A DNA stretch of 64,000 nucleotides. Source: Pseudomonas yangonensis (lineage in GTDB: Bacteria; Pseudomonadota; Gammaproteobacteria; Pseudomonadales; Pseudomonadaceae). The notes under the pieces were generated by a model, which saw only the letters and a program-made list of their open reading frames with translations, had not been told where the DNA came from and did no database searches. The DNA lies in the NCBI RefSeq assembly GCF_009932725.1, contig NZ_BLJU01000022.1, forward strand, positions 1 through 64,000, in the 5' to 3' direction. How positions within the stretch are numbered: the stretch's first letter is position 1; every line of letters starts with the position of its first letter. Shown here one piece after another: positions 25,395 through 34,028 of this stretch. Made by a program: the position numbers and the translations under genes.

Positions 25395-25600
25395 ATTGCG
25401 CCCGTCCTAGGGGAGTAGTCTCCCGCGAGCGCCCTGCTCGCCCGGCATGCGTCAACACACTTGCTCCGCAGAGCATGGCGCATGCGACCCAAGGCCTTCA
25501 CAGAGAGGCCCGAGGTTTGACAAGACCTATGACACGCACAACCTCACCCGGGGCGGGAAGGTCGTTCGTGTCATAAGCCGTGTCGACCCGCCCCCGTTAG
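25395..25600 (+). promoter_or_regulatory. Likely yybP-ykoY manganese riboswitch in the leader of the GDT1-type gene
   Basis: The ~240-base leader between rsmC and the exporter contains CTAGGGGAGTAGTC (25408-25421), the hallmark GGGGAGUAG of yybP-ykoY, followed by paired segments, CCGGCATGCGTCAACA (25441-25456) and a later hairpin around 25535-25585. The gene behind it belongs to a manganese/calcium exporter family, exactly the type this riboswitch controls. Motif limits are approximate and the fold was not computed. Confidence 0.75.
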
Positions 25601-25608
25601 GAAACCTG

Positions 25609-26193
25609 ATGCTGGAATCCCTCTTCGTCCCCACACTGATCGTTGCCCTTGCCGAAATCGGCGACAAGACCCAGTTGCTCGCGCTGCTGCTGGCCGCCCG
25701 CTTTCGCAAACCCTGGCCGATCATCTGGGGCATCGTCGTCGCCACCCTGGCCAACCATTTCGCCGCCGGTGCTGTCGGCAACTGGGTTGCCGGATTCTTT
25801 TCCCCTGCCACCCTCAGCTGGATCCTCGCCGCCAGCTTCGTCGCGGTGGCGGCCTGGACGCTGGTACCGGACAAACTGGATGAAGATGAAGAATCCGGCC
25901 TGAAAAAATACGGCCCCTTCCTCACCACGCTGATCGCCTTCTTCCTCGCCGAGATGGGCGACAAAACCCAGGTCGCCACCGTCATGCTGGCAGCGCAGTA
26001 TCCTCATTTCCTACTCGTGGTGATCGGCACCACGCTGGGCATGCTACTGGCCAACGTGCCGGTGGTGCTGGCAGGCAACTTCGCTGCCGAACGCCTGCCG
26101 CTAACTCTTATTCGTCGGCTGGCAGCCTGCGCCTTCGCGGCACTGGCAATCTATGCCGGCTATCAGGCGATGAAGCTGAGCGGACTGATCTGA
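25609..26193 (+). CDS. TMEM165/GDT1-family cation (manganese) exporter
   Basis: 194 residues from ATG 25609 with TAGGAAA upstream. Two copies of the family signature E-x-G-D-K-[TS] are present: AEIGDKTQ (Glu16-Asp19) and AEMGDKTQ (Glu115-Asp118). These form the ion site between two three-helix bundles. A short acidic loop (KLDEDEES, ~89-96) joins the halves. The UPF0016/MneA group exports Mn2+ from bacteria. The leader looks like an Mn2+-sensing riboswitch, which supports manganese as the substrate. Confidence 0.9.
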   Translation: MLESLFVPTLIVALAEIGDKTQLLALLLAARFRKPWPIIWGIVVATLANHFAAGAVGNWVAGFFSPATLSWILAASFVAVAAWTLVPDKLDEDEESGLKKYGPFLTTLIAFFLAEMGDKTQVATVMLAAQYPHFLLVVIGTTLGMLLANVPVVLAGNFAAERLPLTLIRRLAACAFAALAIYAGYQAMKLSGLI

Positions 26194-26302
26194 CGCTTAT
26201 CTGGCGCCATCGAAATGGCACTTCGGCCAATTTCAGCCCCCTCCTGCCTACTGCTAAAGTTCGCGCCAGGCCACGTGGCTCGCAGCGCAGACAGGAGGGA
26301 AC

Positions 26303-26746
26303 ATGTCATTGGATGATCGGAAGAAAGTGGTGTGCCAGCATATCGACCTGGTCTGGAACAAGGGGCGCCTGGCGCTGGCCGAGCAACTGCACAGCAGCGA
26401 TTTTCTGTATAAAAGCTCGTTCATTGGCCGCGCGCTCGACAGCGCCGGTTTCTCTCGGATGGTGCAGGACATCCGCTACGCCATGCCGGATCTGCAGGTA
26501 CTGGTCGAGGAGTGCATCGCCGAGGGCTACAAGGTAATGACCTGGAGCACATTGATCGGCACTATCCAGAAACCCGCGCTGGGCTACCCACCCAGTGACA
26601 AGGTGCTGAGCATATCGGCCATGGCCTACTGGAGGCTGACGCCCGGCAACGAAATCCAGGAAATCTGCACCATGTTCGACATGGAAAGCTTCCGCGCGCA
26701 GTTGGGCCTGCAAACCCGCCCACTCGCCGAAACAGCCCTGCCCTGA
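26303..26746 (+). CDS. SnoaL-like ester cyclase-family protein
   Basis: 147 residues, fitting the SnoaL/NTF2-like fold: VCQHIDLVWNKGRLALAEQL at the start, GFSRMVQDIRYAMPDLQVLVEE in the middle (~50-70) and the Trp-rich AYWRLTPGNEIQEICTMFD strand at the end. Such proteins bind small ligands; SnoaL members cyclise polyketides, but most bacterial relatives have no known reaction. AGGAGGGAAC lies just before the ATG. Not clearly part of an operon. Confidence 0.8.
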   Translation: MSLDDRKKVVCQHIDLVWNKGRLALAEQLHSSDFLYKSSFIGRALDSAGFSRMVQDIRYAMPDLQVLVEECIAEGYKVMTWSTLIGTIQKPALGYPPSDKVLSISAMAYWRLTPGNEIQEICTMFDMESFRAQLGLQTRPLAETALP

Positions 26747-26754
26747 AACGATAG

Positions 26755-26788
26755 CGGCGCGCCGTGATGCTCAGGTCGCGCCGTTTTT
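26755..26788 (+). terminator. Probable terminator after the SnoaL-like gene
   Basis: GGCGCG and CGCGCC arms with a long loop are followed by GTTTTTCTC. The stem is imperfect, so confidence is moderate. Confidence 0.5.
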
Positions 26789-26801
26789 CTCAACCTGAGA
26801 C

Positions 26802-27623
26802 TCAGCGTCCGGCCTTGGCCTGCTCGTAAAGTGGCATCACCTTGGGAATCGCCGCCTGCAGAGAAGCGATCCGGCTGCTGGACGACGGGTGCGTGCTCAT
26901 GAACTCCGGCGGCGCACTGCCGCCAGCAGCCTCCATCTTCTGCCACAGACTGATGGCCGCGTTCGGGTTGTAGCCTGCACGAGCGGCCAGCTCCAGACCG
27001 ATCAGATCGGCTTCGTTCTCGTTACCGCGGCTATTGGGCAGCGTCAGGCTGTACTGCACCACGGTATCGGCCAAAGCCATGCTGCTTTCGCCGAGGCCCA
27101 GCAGCGCGCCGGCTCCCTGCCTGGCCACCTGGATACCATAGGCTTTGGACATCGCCTCACGGCTGTGCTCACGCAGAGCATGCGCCATCTCATGGCCCAT
27201 GATCGCCGCGATCTCATCATCGGTCAGTTTGAGCTTCTCGATGATGCCGCTGTAGAAAATGATCTTGCCGCCCGGGCCACAGTTGGCATTGAGCTCGGGG
27301 CTTTTGATCAGGTTGACCTCCCAATCCCAGTTGGCAGCATCCGGACGAAAGCGCGGCGCCTGCGGAATCAGTCGCCCGGCGACAGTCTGCAACCGCTTGG
27401 CATTGGCACTGCTCTTGTCCAGCATGCCCTTGCTTGACGCTTCGCTCAGTGTCTGCTGATAGGACTGCGCGTACATCTGATTGACTTCTTCAGCTGAAAG
27501 CATGCTGAACATGTACTGCTTGCGCTCTACGCCAACCGCACCACCGCTGGTGGTATTGACGGCCTGACAACCGGTCAGCAGCAGCGCTGCCGCCAGGCCA
27601 CTCAGATAAAGAACCTTGCTCAT
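26802..27623 (-). CDS. M48-family lipoprotein metalloprotease (LoiP/BepA-like)
   Basis: 273 residues from ATG 27623. The lipobox LLTGC places the lipidated Cys at ~19, so the protein is membrane-anchored in the periplasm. The zinc site is HEMAH in IMGHEMAHALREHS (~138-142), with the third ligand Glu in NENEADLIGLELAARAGYNP (~195). M48 lipoproteins of this kind (LoiP, YggG) degrade misfolded envelope proteins. It is transcribed alone, divergent from the chemoreceptor. Confidence 0.9.
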   Translation of the reverse strand: MSKVLYLSGLAAALLLTGCQAVNTTSGGAVGVERKQYMFSMLSAEEVNQMYAQSYQQTLSEASSKGMLDKSSANAKRLQTVAGRLIPQAPRFRPDAANWDWEVNLIKSPELNANCGPGGKIIFYSGIIEKLKLTDDEIAAIMGHEMAHALREHSREAMSKAYGIQVARQGAGALLGLGESSMALADTVVQYSLTLPNSRGNENEADLIGLELAARAGYNPNAAISLWQKMEAAGGSAPPEFMSTHPSSSSRIASLQAAIPKVMPLYEQAKAGR

Positions 27624-27816
27624 CGAGCCATCTCCTTGAATCGGGCGCACTATGCTAGGCCGCCCCTGCAGCGCGAGCAACCGCGCCACTTGCGCGATCG
27701 CCGCCCACCATCTTTGCTGAATACGACAGCGGCCAGTTGGTTATCAGCAGCCCATAAAGGTTGACCTGCCGCAACAGCGAGGCCGTGACAGGCGCATTCT
27801 ATGTCCGGGAGCCCCC

Positions 27817-29967
27817 ATGAAGTTCAAATCGATCCAGTTTTCCGTCGCCTTCCTCGCTGGCGCCAGTGTGCTCGCGGTCGTTGTGGCTCTGGTGCTCTAC
27901 GCCCTGTTCGCCAGCGGGCGAACCCAGACCCTGGTGCAACAGCGCACCCAGGCGCTGCTGGAGCAGGTCATCGAAGAACGCCTGTACGCGCTGGCGCAAG
28001 CACAGGTCAGCGAAATTCAACGTGAGCTGGAAGCCCCCCTGCAGATAACCGCCGACCTGGCTCGGGTCAACGCCATGCTGGGCATGACCGACGATAGCGG
28101 CAGCCCTTTGCTCAGCATCAGCCGCGAGGAGCTGGCCAACCTGGTGCGTGAAACCACGGCGCAGAATTCGAAGCTGCTTGGCAGCTACCTGGGGTGGGAG
28201 CCGAACGCTTTCGACGCCAGCGACGACATCTACGCAGGCAGCAATGAAAACGGCTACGACGGCACCGGCCGCTTCCTGCCCTGGTGGTACCGCAATGCCG
28301 ATGGCAGCCTCGGCGTCGACGCCATCGGCTCGACCGAGAGCGAGGAGCTGCTGCCCACGGGCGTACGCGCAGGTGAGTACTACCTGTGCCCCAAGGAGCG
28401 CAAACGCCCCTGCGTGATCGACCCCGCGCCCTACGATGTCGGCGGCAAGATGACCATGCTCGCCTCCTTCACCTCGCCGATTCTGGTCAACGGAGAATTC
28501 CGCGGTATCGCCGGCGCCGATCTGGCGGTCAACTTCATTCAGGAGCTGCTGGCCAAGGCCGACGCTCAGCTCTATGACGGCGCCGGTGAGATGGCGCTGA
28601 TTGCCAGCAATGGCCGTCTGGTCGCCTCGACCGAGGCCCCGGACAAACTCGGCGAGCCCGCCGCGGTTCTGCTCGATGCCAACGAAGTGAGCAACCTCGG
28701 CAAACTGCAACCCGGCCAGCCTCTTTACTCGGTCGATACCCAGGAAGATCCAGAGCACAGTCATATCGAGCTGTTTCTCAGTTTCAACATCGGCCAGAGC
28801 GATACGCGCTGGGTGCTGATGCTGGTGCTGCCGCTGAAGGCAGTGATGGCCGATCTGCTCCAGTTGCAGAGCGATCTGGCCGAGCAGCGCGATGGCGACA
28901 CCCTGGGCATGACCCTGGTGGGCCTGCTGATTGCCGCTCTGGGCCTGCTGGTGATCTGGTTCGTGGGCTACGGCATCGCCCGCCCGCTGCGGCAGATGGT
29001 CGGCATGCTCGACGATATTGCCAAGGGCGACGGCGACCTCACCGTACGCCTGCAAGTCGACCGCAAGGACGAACTGGGACAGATCGCGGCGGGCTTCAAC
29101 GCCTTCCTGGCCAAACTGCAAAGCATGATCGCGTCCGTGGTGACCTCGGTGCAGCAGGTCAGTGATTCCTCCGAACACACCGCCGACATCGCCATCCGCA
29201 CCAACCAGGGCGTGCAAAAGCAACTGGCGGAAATCGAGCTGGTCGCCACTGCAGTGCATGAAATGACCGCCACCGCCCAGGACGTCGCACGCAACGCCAC
29301 TCATGCAGCCGAAGCGGCCAACCACGCCGACCGCGCAGCCAATCAGGGCAAACAGGTGGTACAGGAAACCTCGGCGGCCATCGCCGCGTTGGCCAGCGAG
29401 ATCGGCCGCGCCGTAAGTGTGGTGCAAAACCTGGCCAAGGACAGCGAGAACATCAACGCCATTCTCGTCGCCATTCGCGGCATCGCCGAGCAGACCAATC
29501 TGCTGGCGCTCAACGCTGCCATCGAGGCCGCACGCGCTGGCGAGCAGGGCCGTGGCTTCGCCGTGGTCGCCGATGAGGTGCGCAACCTGGCGCAGAAGAC
29601 CCAGCAGGCCACCGAAGAAATCCAGAGCATGATCCAGCAACTGCAGCAGGGCACGCGCGAAGTGGTCAAGGTGATGGAACAGAGCCAGAGCAAGACCGAC
29701 GACAGCGTGGAACACGCCAACCAGGCTGCACAATCGCTGCAGTCCATCACCCAGGCGGTGTCGGTAATCAACGACATGAATACGCAGATCGCCAGTGCGG
29801 CCGAGCAGCAGAGCGCCGTGGCCGAGGATATCAACCGTAACGTCACCAACATCGGCCAGGTGGCCAACGAGGTGGCTGGCGGCGCCGACGAAGCCAGCCA
29901 GGCCAGTGCCCAGCTGACCAAGCTGGCCGAACAGCAGCGGCGCCTGATCAATCAGTTCAAGGTGTAA
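27817..29967 (+). CDS. Methyl-accepting chemotaxis protein with dCache sensor
   Basis: 716 residues. One helix near the N-terminus (~8-32) and one at ~368-390 flank a ~335-residue periplasmic region with dCache features (LGSYLGWEPNAFDASDDIYAG ~125, FLPWWYRN ~150, GIAGADLAVNFIQ ~232). A HAMP domain follows (~392-445), then the signalling domain with its hairpin tip EQTNLLALNAAIEAARAGEQ (~555). No C-terminal CheR-binding pentapeptide is seen (it ends NQFKV). Pseudomonas dCache receptors of this shape bind amino acids, polyamines or similar; the ligand cannot be read here. Confidence 0.93.
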   Translation: MKFKSIQFSVAFLAGASVLAVVVALVLYALFASGRTQTLVQQRTQALLEQVIEERLYALAQAQVSEIQRELEAPLQITADLARVNAMLGMTDDSGSPLLSISREELANLVRETTAQNSKLLGSYLGWEPNAFDASDDIYAGSNENGYDGTGRFLPWWYRNADGSLGVDAIGSTESEELLPTGVRAGEYYLCPKERKRPCVIDPAPYDVGGKMTMLASFTSPILVNGEFRGIAGADLAVNFIQELLAKADAQLYDGAGEMALIASNGRLVASTEAPDKLGEPAAVLLDANEVSNLGKLQPGQPLYSVDTQEDPEHSHIELFLSFNIGQSDTRWVLMLVLPLKAVMADLLQLQSDLAEQRDGDTLGMTLVGLLIAALGLLVIWFVGYGIARPLRQMVGMLDDIAKGDGDLTVRLQVDRKDELGQIAAGFNAFLAKLQSMIASVVTSVQQVSDSSEHTADIAIRTNQGVQKQLAEIELVATAVHEMTATAQDVARNATHAAEAANHADRAANQGKQVVQETSAAIAALASEIGRAVSVVQNLAKDSENINAILVAIRGIAEQTNLLALNAAIEAARAGEQGRGFAVVADEVRNLAQKTQQATEEIQSMIQQLQQGTREVVKVMEQSQSKTDDSVEHANQAAQSLQSITQAVSVINDMNTQIASAAEQQSAVAEDINRNVTNIGQVANEVAGGADEASQASAQLTKLAEQQRRLINQFKV

Positions 29968-29997
29968 AGGACAGCGCAACGGCGCCGCAGGACAACC

Positions 29998-30615
29998 TCA
30001 AGCCGGAGTCAGACACTCCGGCGCGTCCAGCTTCGGATCGTTGACCAGCGTTGCCAGCGCACGCTCGCGTAACGCAATCTGCGGCTTGGCCAACAACGCC
30101 ATCAATTGCTCGGCGGGCGTATCGTCGTCCAGCCACAACGCCTGCTCATGCTCACAGAGAATCAGCGGCCGACGCAGTGTCGCGGCCTCCTGGGTAATCA
30201 GGGCCACGCTCAGATACTCATGCCCGCCGACCGGATACACCTCCCATAACGCCGCGAAATACATCAGCGAGTCGCCATTGGTCATCCAGTACGGCCGCTT
30301 GCGCGCCGTACCCCGCCACTCATAGAAACCGTTGGCCGGCAGCAGGGCGCGACGCCGGCGAAAGGCTTCACGGAACATCGGCTGCTCGGCAAGGGTTTCG
30401 GCGCGTGCATGCGCCGGCGTCTTGGAAAGATCCTTGAGCCAGGGCGGCGTCAGCCCCCATCGCGCTGCTGCTGCCTGCGGCCCGGCCTCTCCGGTGCGCA
30501 GCATCAGCACCTGGCCGTTGGGCGCCAGGTTCCAGTGCGGTTTCTGGTCAGCGGGAAAACCGGGCAGCGCAGCAAAAGCGGGCGACCAGCGAAACAGGGC
30601 GTAACGTCCACACAT
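29998..30615 (-). CDS. SRAP (YedK/HMCES-like) protein with altered active site
   Basis: 205 residues. The family crosslinks to abasic sites in single-stranded DNA through Cys2, and some members are autoproteases. MCGRYAL gives Cys2 and NGFYEW gives Glu99, both conserved. The usual Asn in N-A-R-x-E-T is His69 here (HARAET). The usual His of H-x-R-M-P is replaced by Thr146 in TLRRPLIL. Two of the four active-site positions of YedK (Cys2, Asn, Glu, His) are thus changed. Either this paralogue uses different chemistry or it only binds. It stands at the head of a minus-strand set with no obvious partner. Confidence 0.87.
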   Translation of the reverse strand: MCGRYALFRWSPAFAALPGFPADQKPHWNLAPNGQVLMLRTGEAGPQAAAARWGLTPPWLKDLSKTPAHARAETLAEQPMFREAFRRRRALLPANGFYEWRGTARKRPYWMTNGDSLMYFAALWEVYPVGGHEYLSVALITQEAATLRRPLILCEHEQALWLDDDTPAEQLMALLAKPQIALRERALATLVNDPKLDAPECLTPA

Positions 30616-30642
30616 GAAACGACTCGACAGGCAGGGGGCGGG

Positions 30643-30903
30643 TCAGCAGAGCAACACACCCTGGAAAGACTCTGGCTCATCGCCAGGCACTGGTTGCGCG
30701 GCATTGTACTCAGCGATCAGCGTTCGCGCCCGCTCCGCCTCGGCGTCGGCGACAACCACGCCGAGCAGGCCGCAGGCAGGCAGCTCCCCCACCGCGCCGA
30801 CCAGATGCTGACCCAGCAGATGCGCCTCGATACCTTCGCTGGCCAGCATATCCACCAGCATCTGACCTTCCAGAAGGTTCTCCGGCTCGTAGATCCGTTG
30901 CAT
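30643..30903 (-). CDS. DUF2007-family putative signal-transducing protein
   Basis: 86 residues from ATG 30903. The opening MQRIYEPENLLEGQMLVDML and the GLLGVVVADAEAERARTLI core match DUF2007, a small ferredoxin-like fold family often annotated as putative signal-transducing proteins. Its ATG overlaps the stop of the zinc-ribbon gene as TGATG, so the pair is translationally coupled. Function unknown. Confidence 0.82.
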   Translation of the reverse strand: MQRIYEPENLLEGQMLVDMLASEGIEAHLLGQHLVGAVGELPACGLLGVVVADAEAERARTLIAEYNAAQPVPGDEPESFQGVLLC

Positions 30904-31085
30904 CAGTCGTTCTCCGCACGTATATGCAGCTCCCATTCGACGCCGTCCGTACGCAGCTCGAACTGAATCGGCCGGCAGCACACCGCACAGTCTTCGATAT
31001 AGGACTGATCACCGCCTGAAAGATCGAGAAGCGCCTCGCCTGGCTCGCCACAATAAGGACAGTAGTACGCCTCGCTTTCCAACAC
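30903..31085 (-). CDS. CPXCG-motif small zinc-ribbon protein
   Basis: 60 residues. YYCPYCGE (~8-15) and EDCAVCCRPIQF (~31-42) give four Cys in two pairs, a zinc ribbon of the CPXCG family (PF14255). It is coupled by a TGATG overlap to the downstream DUF2007 gene. The partner relationship suggests a shared but unknown role. Confidence 0.85.
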   Translation of the reverse strand: MLESEAYYCPYCGEPGEALLDLSGGDQSYIEDCAVCCRPIQFELRTDGVEWELHIRAEND

Positions 31086-31377
31086 CTGATGGGCTCCTCA
31101 TATGATGATGCCAGGCAACAGGCCCTTGCCTTGCGTCGGTCGCTGACCAACGGTGCCGCTAAGCTCAGTGTAGCCATCGTTTTTGACTCACGTCACACCT
31201 TCAGGGAAAACCTTTTACAGCAACTTTACCAACACCCCGAAAACTAAAAAAAACTTATACAGATATGCCATCAAGATAATAGCGAGCACTACCATTCATC
31301 GCCTTGCCTTGCATGTTGTTATCTATTAACTAATTTCTGCCCTGCTCAGTCATTTAACATCCATTGAGGGAACTTAA
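31086..31377. other. AT-rich intergenic region
   Basis: About 290 bases, AT-rich from ~31215 on. It should carry the promoters for the leftward zinc-ribbon gene and the rightward orphan gene. No terminator or RNA gene is recognised. Confidence 0.4.
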
Positions 31378-31698
31378 ATGTCTATGTCCGCAGAAAAGAA
31401 ATTTGAACCAATGACCTGCGATTGTGTGGTGACTGCCAAGTCTCGACCCGATGGTTCGGTTCTTATCTCGGTAAAACAAGGTGATCGTAAAATCAGGCGA
31501 GTCATTGACCATACCTGCGCAACGCAGGAAGTCATTCGGGCAATTAAGTTTGAACTTTCGGAGAAAACGAACGAAGGAGAAATAGTTAGAGTTGTACAGA
31601 ACTACGGCCCTAAAAATCTGCCCACATTTGCCAATCAGCCTATCCACCGAACCCGCTACGCAAGACTGTGGGAAATGCGAAAACTCAAAAACTACTGA
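31378..31698 (+). CDS. Orphan small protein of unknown function
   Basis: 106 residues, with GAGGGAAC before the ATG. The N-terminal half has two Cys close together (TCDCVV, ~13-18), a third Cys at ~48 (HTCATQ) and alternating beta-strand character; the C-terminus is basic (RYARLWEMRKLKNY). I recognise no family. Composition is AT-rich compared with the neighbours on both sides, which suggests acquisition. A 13-bp perfect inverted repeat follows it (31732-31766). Confidence 0.65.
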   Translation: MSMSAEKKFEPMTCDCVVTAKSRPDGSVLISVKQGDRKIRRVIDHTCATQEVIRAIKFELSEKTNEGEIVRVVQNYGPKNLPTFANQPIHRTRYARLWEMRKLKNY

Positions 31699-31731
31699 TT
31701 CGCTGACCTGATCGCGCATCAGCGCTTTTCA

Positions 31732-31766
31732 ATCCCGGCTTTCAGGGGGAACTTGAAAGCCGGGAT
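31732..31766. terminator. 13-bp perfect inverted repeat after the orphan gene
   Basis: ATCCCGGCTTTCA (31732-31744) and TGAAAGCCGGGAT (31754-31766) are exact complements with a nine-base loop. No T run follows, so it may be a weak terminator or another hairpin element. Confidence 0.5.
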
Positions 31767-31984
31767 CCTCAACTGTCCATCGCACAGATCGAGATGCCCT
31801 TTTCTCAGCGTGCGTGATTTTGCTCTGCAGCCCATCCCGGTTCCTTCGCGCCCCAGTCCGTTCTGCTCCGGCAGGCCACCTGTGCCACTTCGCGGATTGG
31901 CTGTGACTTGGCGCTATAATCGCCGGTCTACTGCTCACCCTGTTCAAGCAGAAACCTTTTCCACCTAGCCGTTCACAAGAGAGC

Positions 31985-33148
31985 ATGATGGGCGCATTCG
32001 ATGCCATCCGACCCTATGCCGATACAGAAGTGCGCCCCGTACTGGAGCGCCTGCTCGCCGATCCGGCGTTTCTCGGCACCCTCACCCGTTTTCGCTTCCC
32101 GCGGCTGGCCGGGCCGCTCGGCTGGCTGCTCAAGCCACTGATCGCTGCGCGGTTGCGCGGCGAATTCGCCAGCATCGACTCGGTGGCCGGCCTGCAGGAA
32201 AAGATCGAGCCATACATCGACCGCACCATCGAGCACGCCAGCGACGGCATCAGCTACTCCGGCCTGGAGCACCTGCAGCCGGGCAAGCCTTATCTGTATC
32301 TGGCCAACCACCGCGACATCGTCATGGACCCGGCCTTCGTCAATTACGCCGTCTACCATGCCGGCCTGCAGACACCGCGCATCGCCATCGGCGACAACCT
32401 GCTGCAACGCCCCTTCGTCAGCGATCTGATGCGCCTGAACAAGAGCTTCATCGTGCATCGTTCGATCAGCGGCCGACGTGAGAAGCTGGCGGCTTATCAA
32501 TTGCTCTCCGCCTATATCAATCACTCGATCCGCGAAGACGGCGAATCGATCTGGATCGCCCAGGCCGAGGGCCGCGCCAAGGATGGTGATGACCGCACCG
32601 ACTCGGCCATCCTCAAGATGTTCCACATGAGTCGCAAGGACGAGCCGTTCGCCAGCGTGATCGACTCGCTGAACCTGATCCCGGTGTCGATCAGTTATGA
32701 ATACGACCCCTGCGATCTGGCCAAGGCCCGCGAGCTGAGCGTACGCGCCGCCACCGGCAGCTACACCAAGGCGCCGGGAGAAGACGACGCCAGCATTGCT
32801 CTTGGCATCACCGGCTACAAGGGCCGTGTGCACCTGCACTTCGGCCCGCCGGTAGGTGGCCTGGAGGACACCAAGCAGCTGGCGCAGGCGCTGGACCGTC
32901 ACATCCTCGGCCAATACCGCCTGTTCCCCGTGCATTACCTGGCCTACGCCATGTGGGAGGGCCGTGAGGCCGAGCTGAAGGTGCCGGCGGCGAGCGAGCT
33001 GTTCCCGGCCGCGGAGCTGGCCAAGGCTGAAGCCGAGTGGCAAAAGCGCTTGAACGCCTGCAGCGCAGAGCAAAGGCCCTTCCTGATCCTGCAGTACGCC
33101 AACCCGGTGCGTAATCAGTACCGGATCAAAGCCGGTCTGCCTCTGTAA
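31985..33148 (+). CDS. PlsC-type 1-acylglycerol-3-phosphate acyltransferase family protein
   Basis: 387 residues, longer than PlsC itself. The acyltransferase motif H-x4-D is present as NHRDIVMDP (~108-116). The glycerophosphate-binding block FIVHRS...GRREKLAA (~156-170) and the third motif IAQAEGRAKDGDD (~190-202) follow. Such proteins transfer acyl groups to lysophosphatidate or related acceptors at the inner membrane. No strong hydrophobic helix is obvious. It starts at ATGATG (31985/31988). Exact acceptor unknown. Confidence 0.85.
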   Translation: MMGAFDAIRPYADTEVRPVLERLLADPAFLGTLTRFRFPRLAGPLGWLLKPLIAARLRGEFASIDSVAGLQEKIEPYIDRTIEHASDGISYSGLEHLQPGKPYLYLANHRDIVMDPAFVNYAVYHAGLQTPRIAIGDNLLQRPFVSDLMRLNKSFIVHRSISGRREKLAAYQLLSAYINHSIREDGESIWIAQAEGRAKDGDDRTDSAILKMFHMSRKDEPFASVIDSLNLIPVSISYEYDPCDLAKARELSVRAATGSYTKAPGEDDASIALGITGYKGRVHLHFGPPVGGLEDTKQLAQALDRHILGQYRLFPVHYLAYAMWEGREAELKVPAASELFPAAELAKAEAEWQKRLNACSAEQRPFLILQYANPVRNQYRIKAGLPL

Positions 33149-33162
33149 GGCGCATCCCACAC

Positions 33163-33200
33163 AAACGAAAACGGCAGCCACTGGGCTGCCGTTTTCGTTT
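33163..33200. terminator. Bidirectional terminator
   Basis: AAACGAAAACGGCAGCCA and its complement on the other side of a short CTG-centred loop form a long stem with A and T runs on its two flanks. The flanking genes converge on it. Confidence 0.88.
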
Positions 33201-33212
33201 ATCGCTCAGGCA

Positions 33213-33488
33213 TCAAAGCCGCGTGCTGAACCAGGACAACAGCAGAGCCGCCCCCAGACAAATGGCACCGAAACGATAGAAGAAGCGATTGATGCGCAAG
33301 GTGCGATCATCCTGTACCTCGCTCTCGTCCAGTTCACCCTGAGCCAGCACGCGCGCCACACCGCGCTGCTCGCGCAAGCGGGTCATCAGGCACAACCAGC
33401 TACCGGCCACGGCAAAGAACAACGCCAGCGAATTCACCGCTCCGGCAGGATGAGCGAGGAACAGCGACCACAACACCTGCAGCGACAT
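33213..33488 (-). CDS. Small two-helix membrane protein
   Basis: 91 residues from ATG 33488. Hydrophobic segments at ~10-38 (AVNSLALFFAVAGSWLCLM) and ~70-88 (FGAICLGAALLLSWF) flank a polar, acidic loop (LAQGELDESEVQDD). No family recognised with confidence. Converges with the acyltransferase gene. Confidence 0.7.
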   Translation of the reverse strand: MSLQVLWSLFLAHPAGAVNSLALFFAVAGSWLCLMTRLREQRGVARVLAQGELDESEVQDDRTLRINRFFYRFGAICLGAALLLSWFSTRL

Positions 33489-33760
33489 GCAACACCTCGA
33501 GAACAGCATGGTGCAGTGAGCGCATCACCGCACCAGAATGGGGATTGCGGCTGAAACAGATGCGCTTCAGCCCCCGAAAAGTCGTCGCGCAGTGTACTGA
33601 AATCCCGCTTTTATAAGGTTCGTTTCCGACGAACGCAGCCCGCTATCCCGAAATCGTCTGAAAACTGTCACATGTCTGGCCTAGGGTTTGTATCTCTCAG
33701 AGTGACCAAGCAGTCACGACTGTGCTGGAGCCAAACCTCAATGTCCGTGGAGGACCCGCC

Positions 33761-33967
33761 ATGCTCAATTCACAACCGCTGGATCGCGATTACCTGATCG
33801 ACTCGCTGGATGAAGTGGACGCCGTGGTCGACGAACTTTCCTTCAACGTCCAGGATCAGCATTGGCTGGTGTATTGCGCGCTGGGTGGCCATGAGCACTA
33901 TGACCTGCCGGACATCGATAACCGCACCGGCATGTGCTTGCCGGAGTTCTATGCCGAAGCGGCTTGA
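33761..33967 (+). CDS. Small acidic protein of unknown function
   Basis: 68 residues with a good ribosome site (GGAGGA) before ATG 33761. Strongly acidic (DYLIDSLDEVDAVVDEL), with YCALGGHEHYDLPDIDNRTG in the second half. Possibly conserved among pseudomonads. A GTGACCAAGCAGTCAC dyad at 33702-33717 lies in its promoter region. No function is inferred. Confidence 0.65.
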   Translation: MLNSQPLDRDYLIDSLDEVDAVVDELSFNVQDQHWLVYCALGGHEHYDLPDIDNRTGMCLPEFYAEAA

Positions 33968-33979
33968 AGCTGCGAGACA

Positions 33980-34014
33980 AACGAAAACGCCCCGCAATGC
34001 GGGGCGTTTTCGTT
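33980..34014. terminator. Bidirectional terminator
   Basis: AACGAAAACGCCCCGC and GCGGGGCGTTTTCGTT form a 16-base-pair stem with a three-base loop, between converging genes. Confidence 0.9.
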
Positions 34015-34028
34015 CGCGGCGTCATGAA

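Noticed and set aside
27799..29979. 726-codon minus-strand frame opposite the chemoreceptor
   Set aside because: Antisense to a complete MCP with all family motifs; the product has the Leu/His/Gln-rich composition of a shadow frame.
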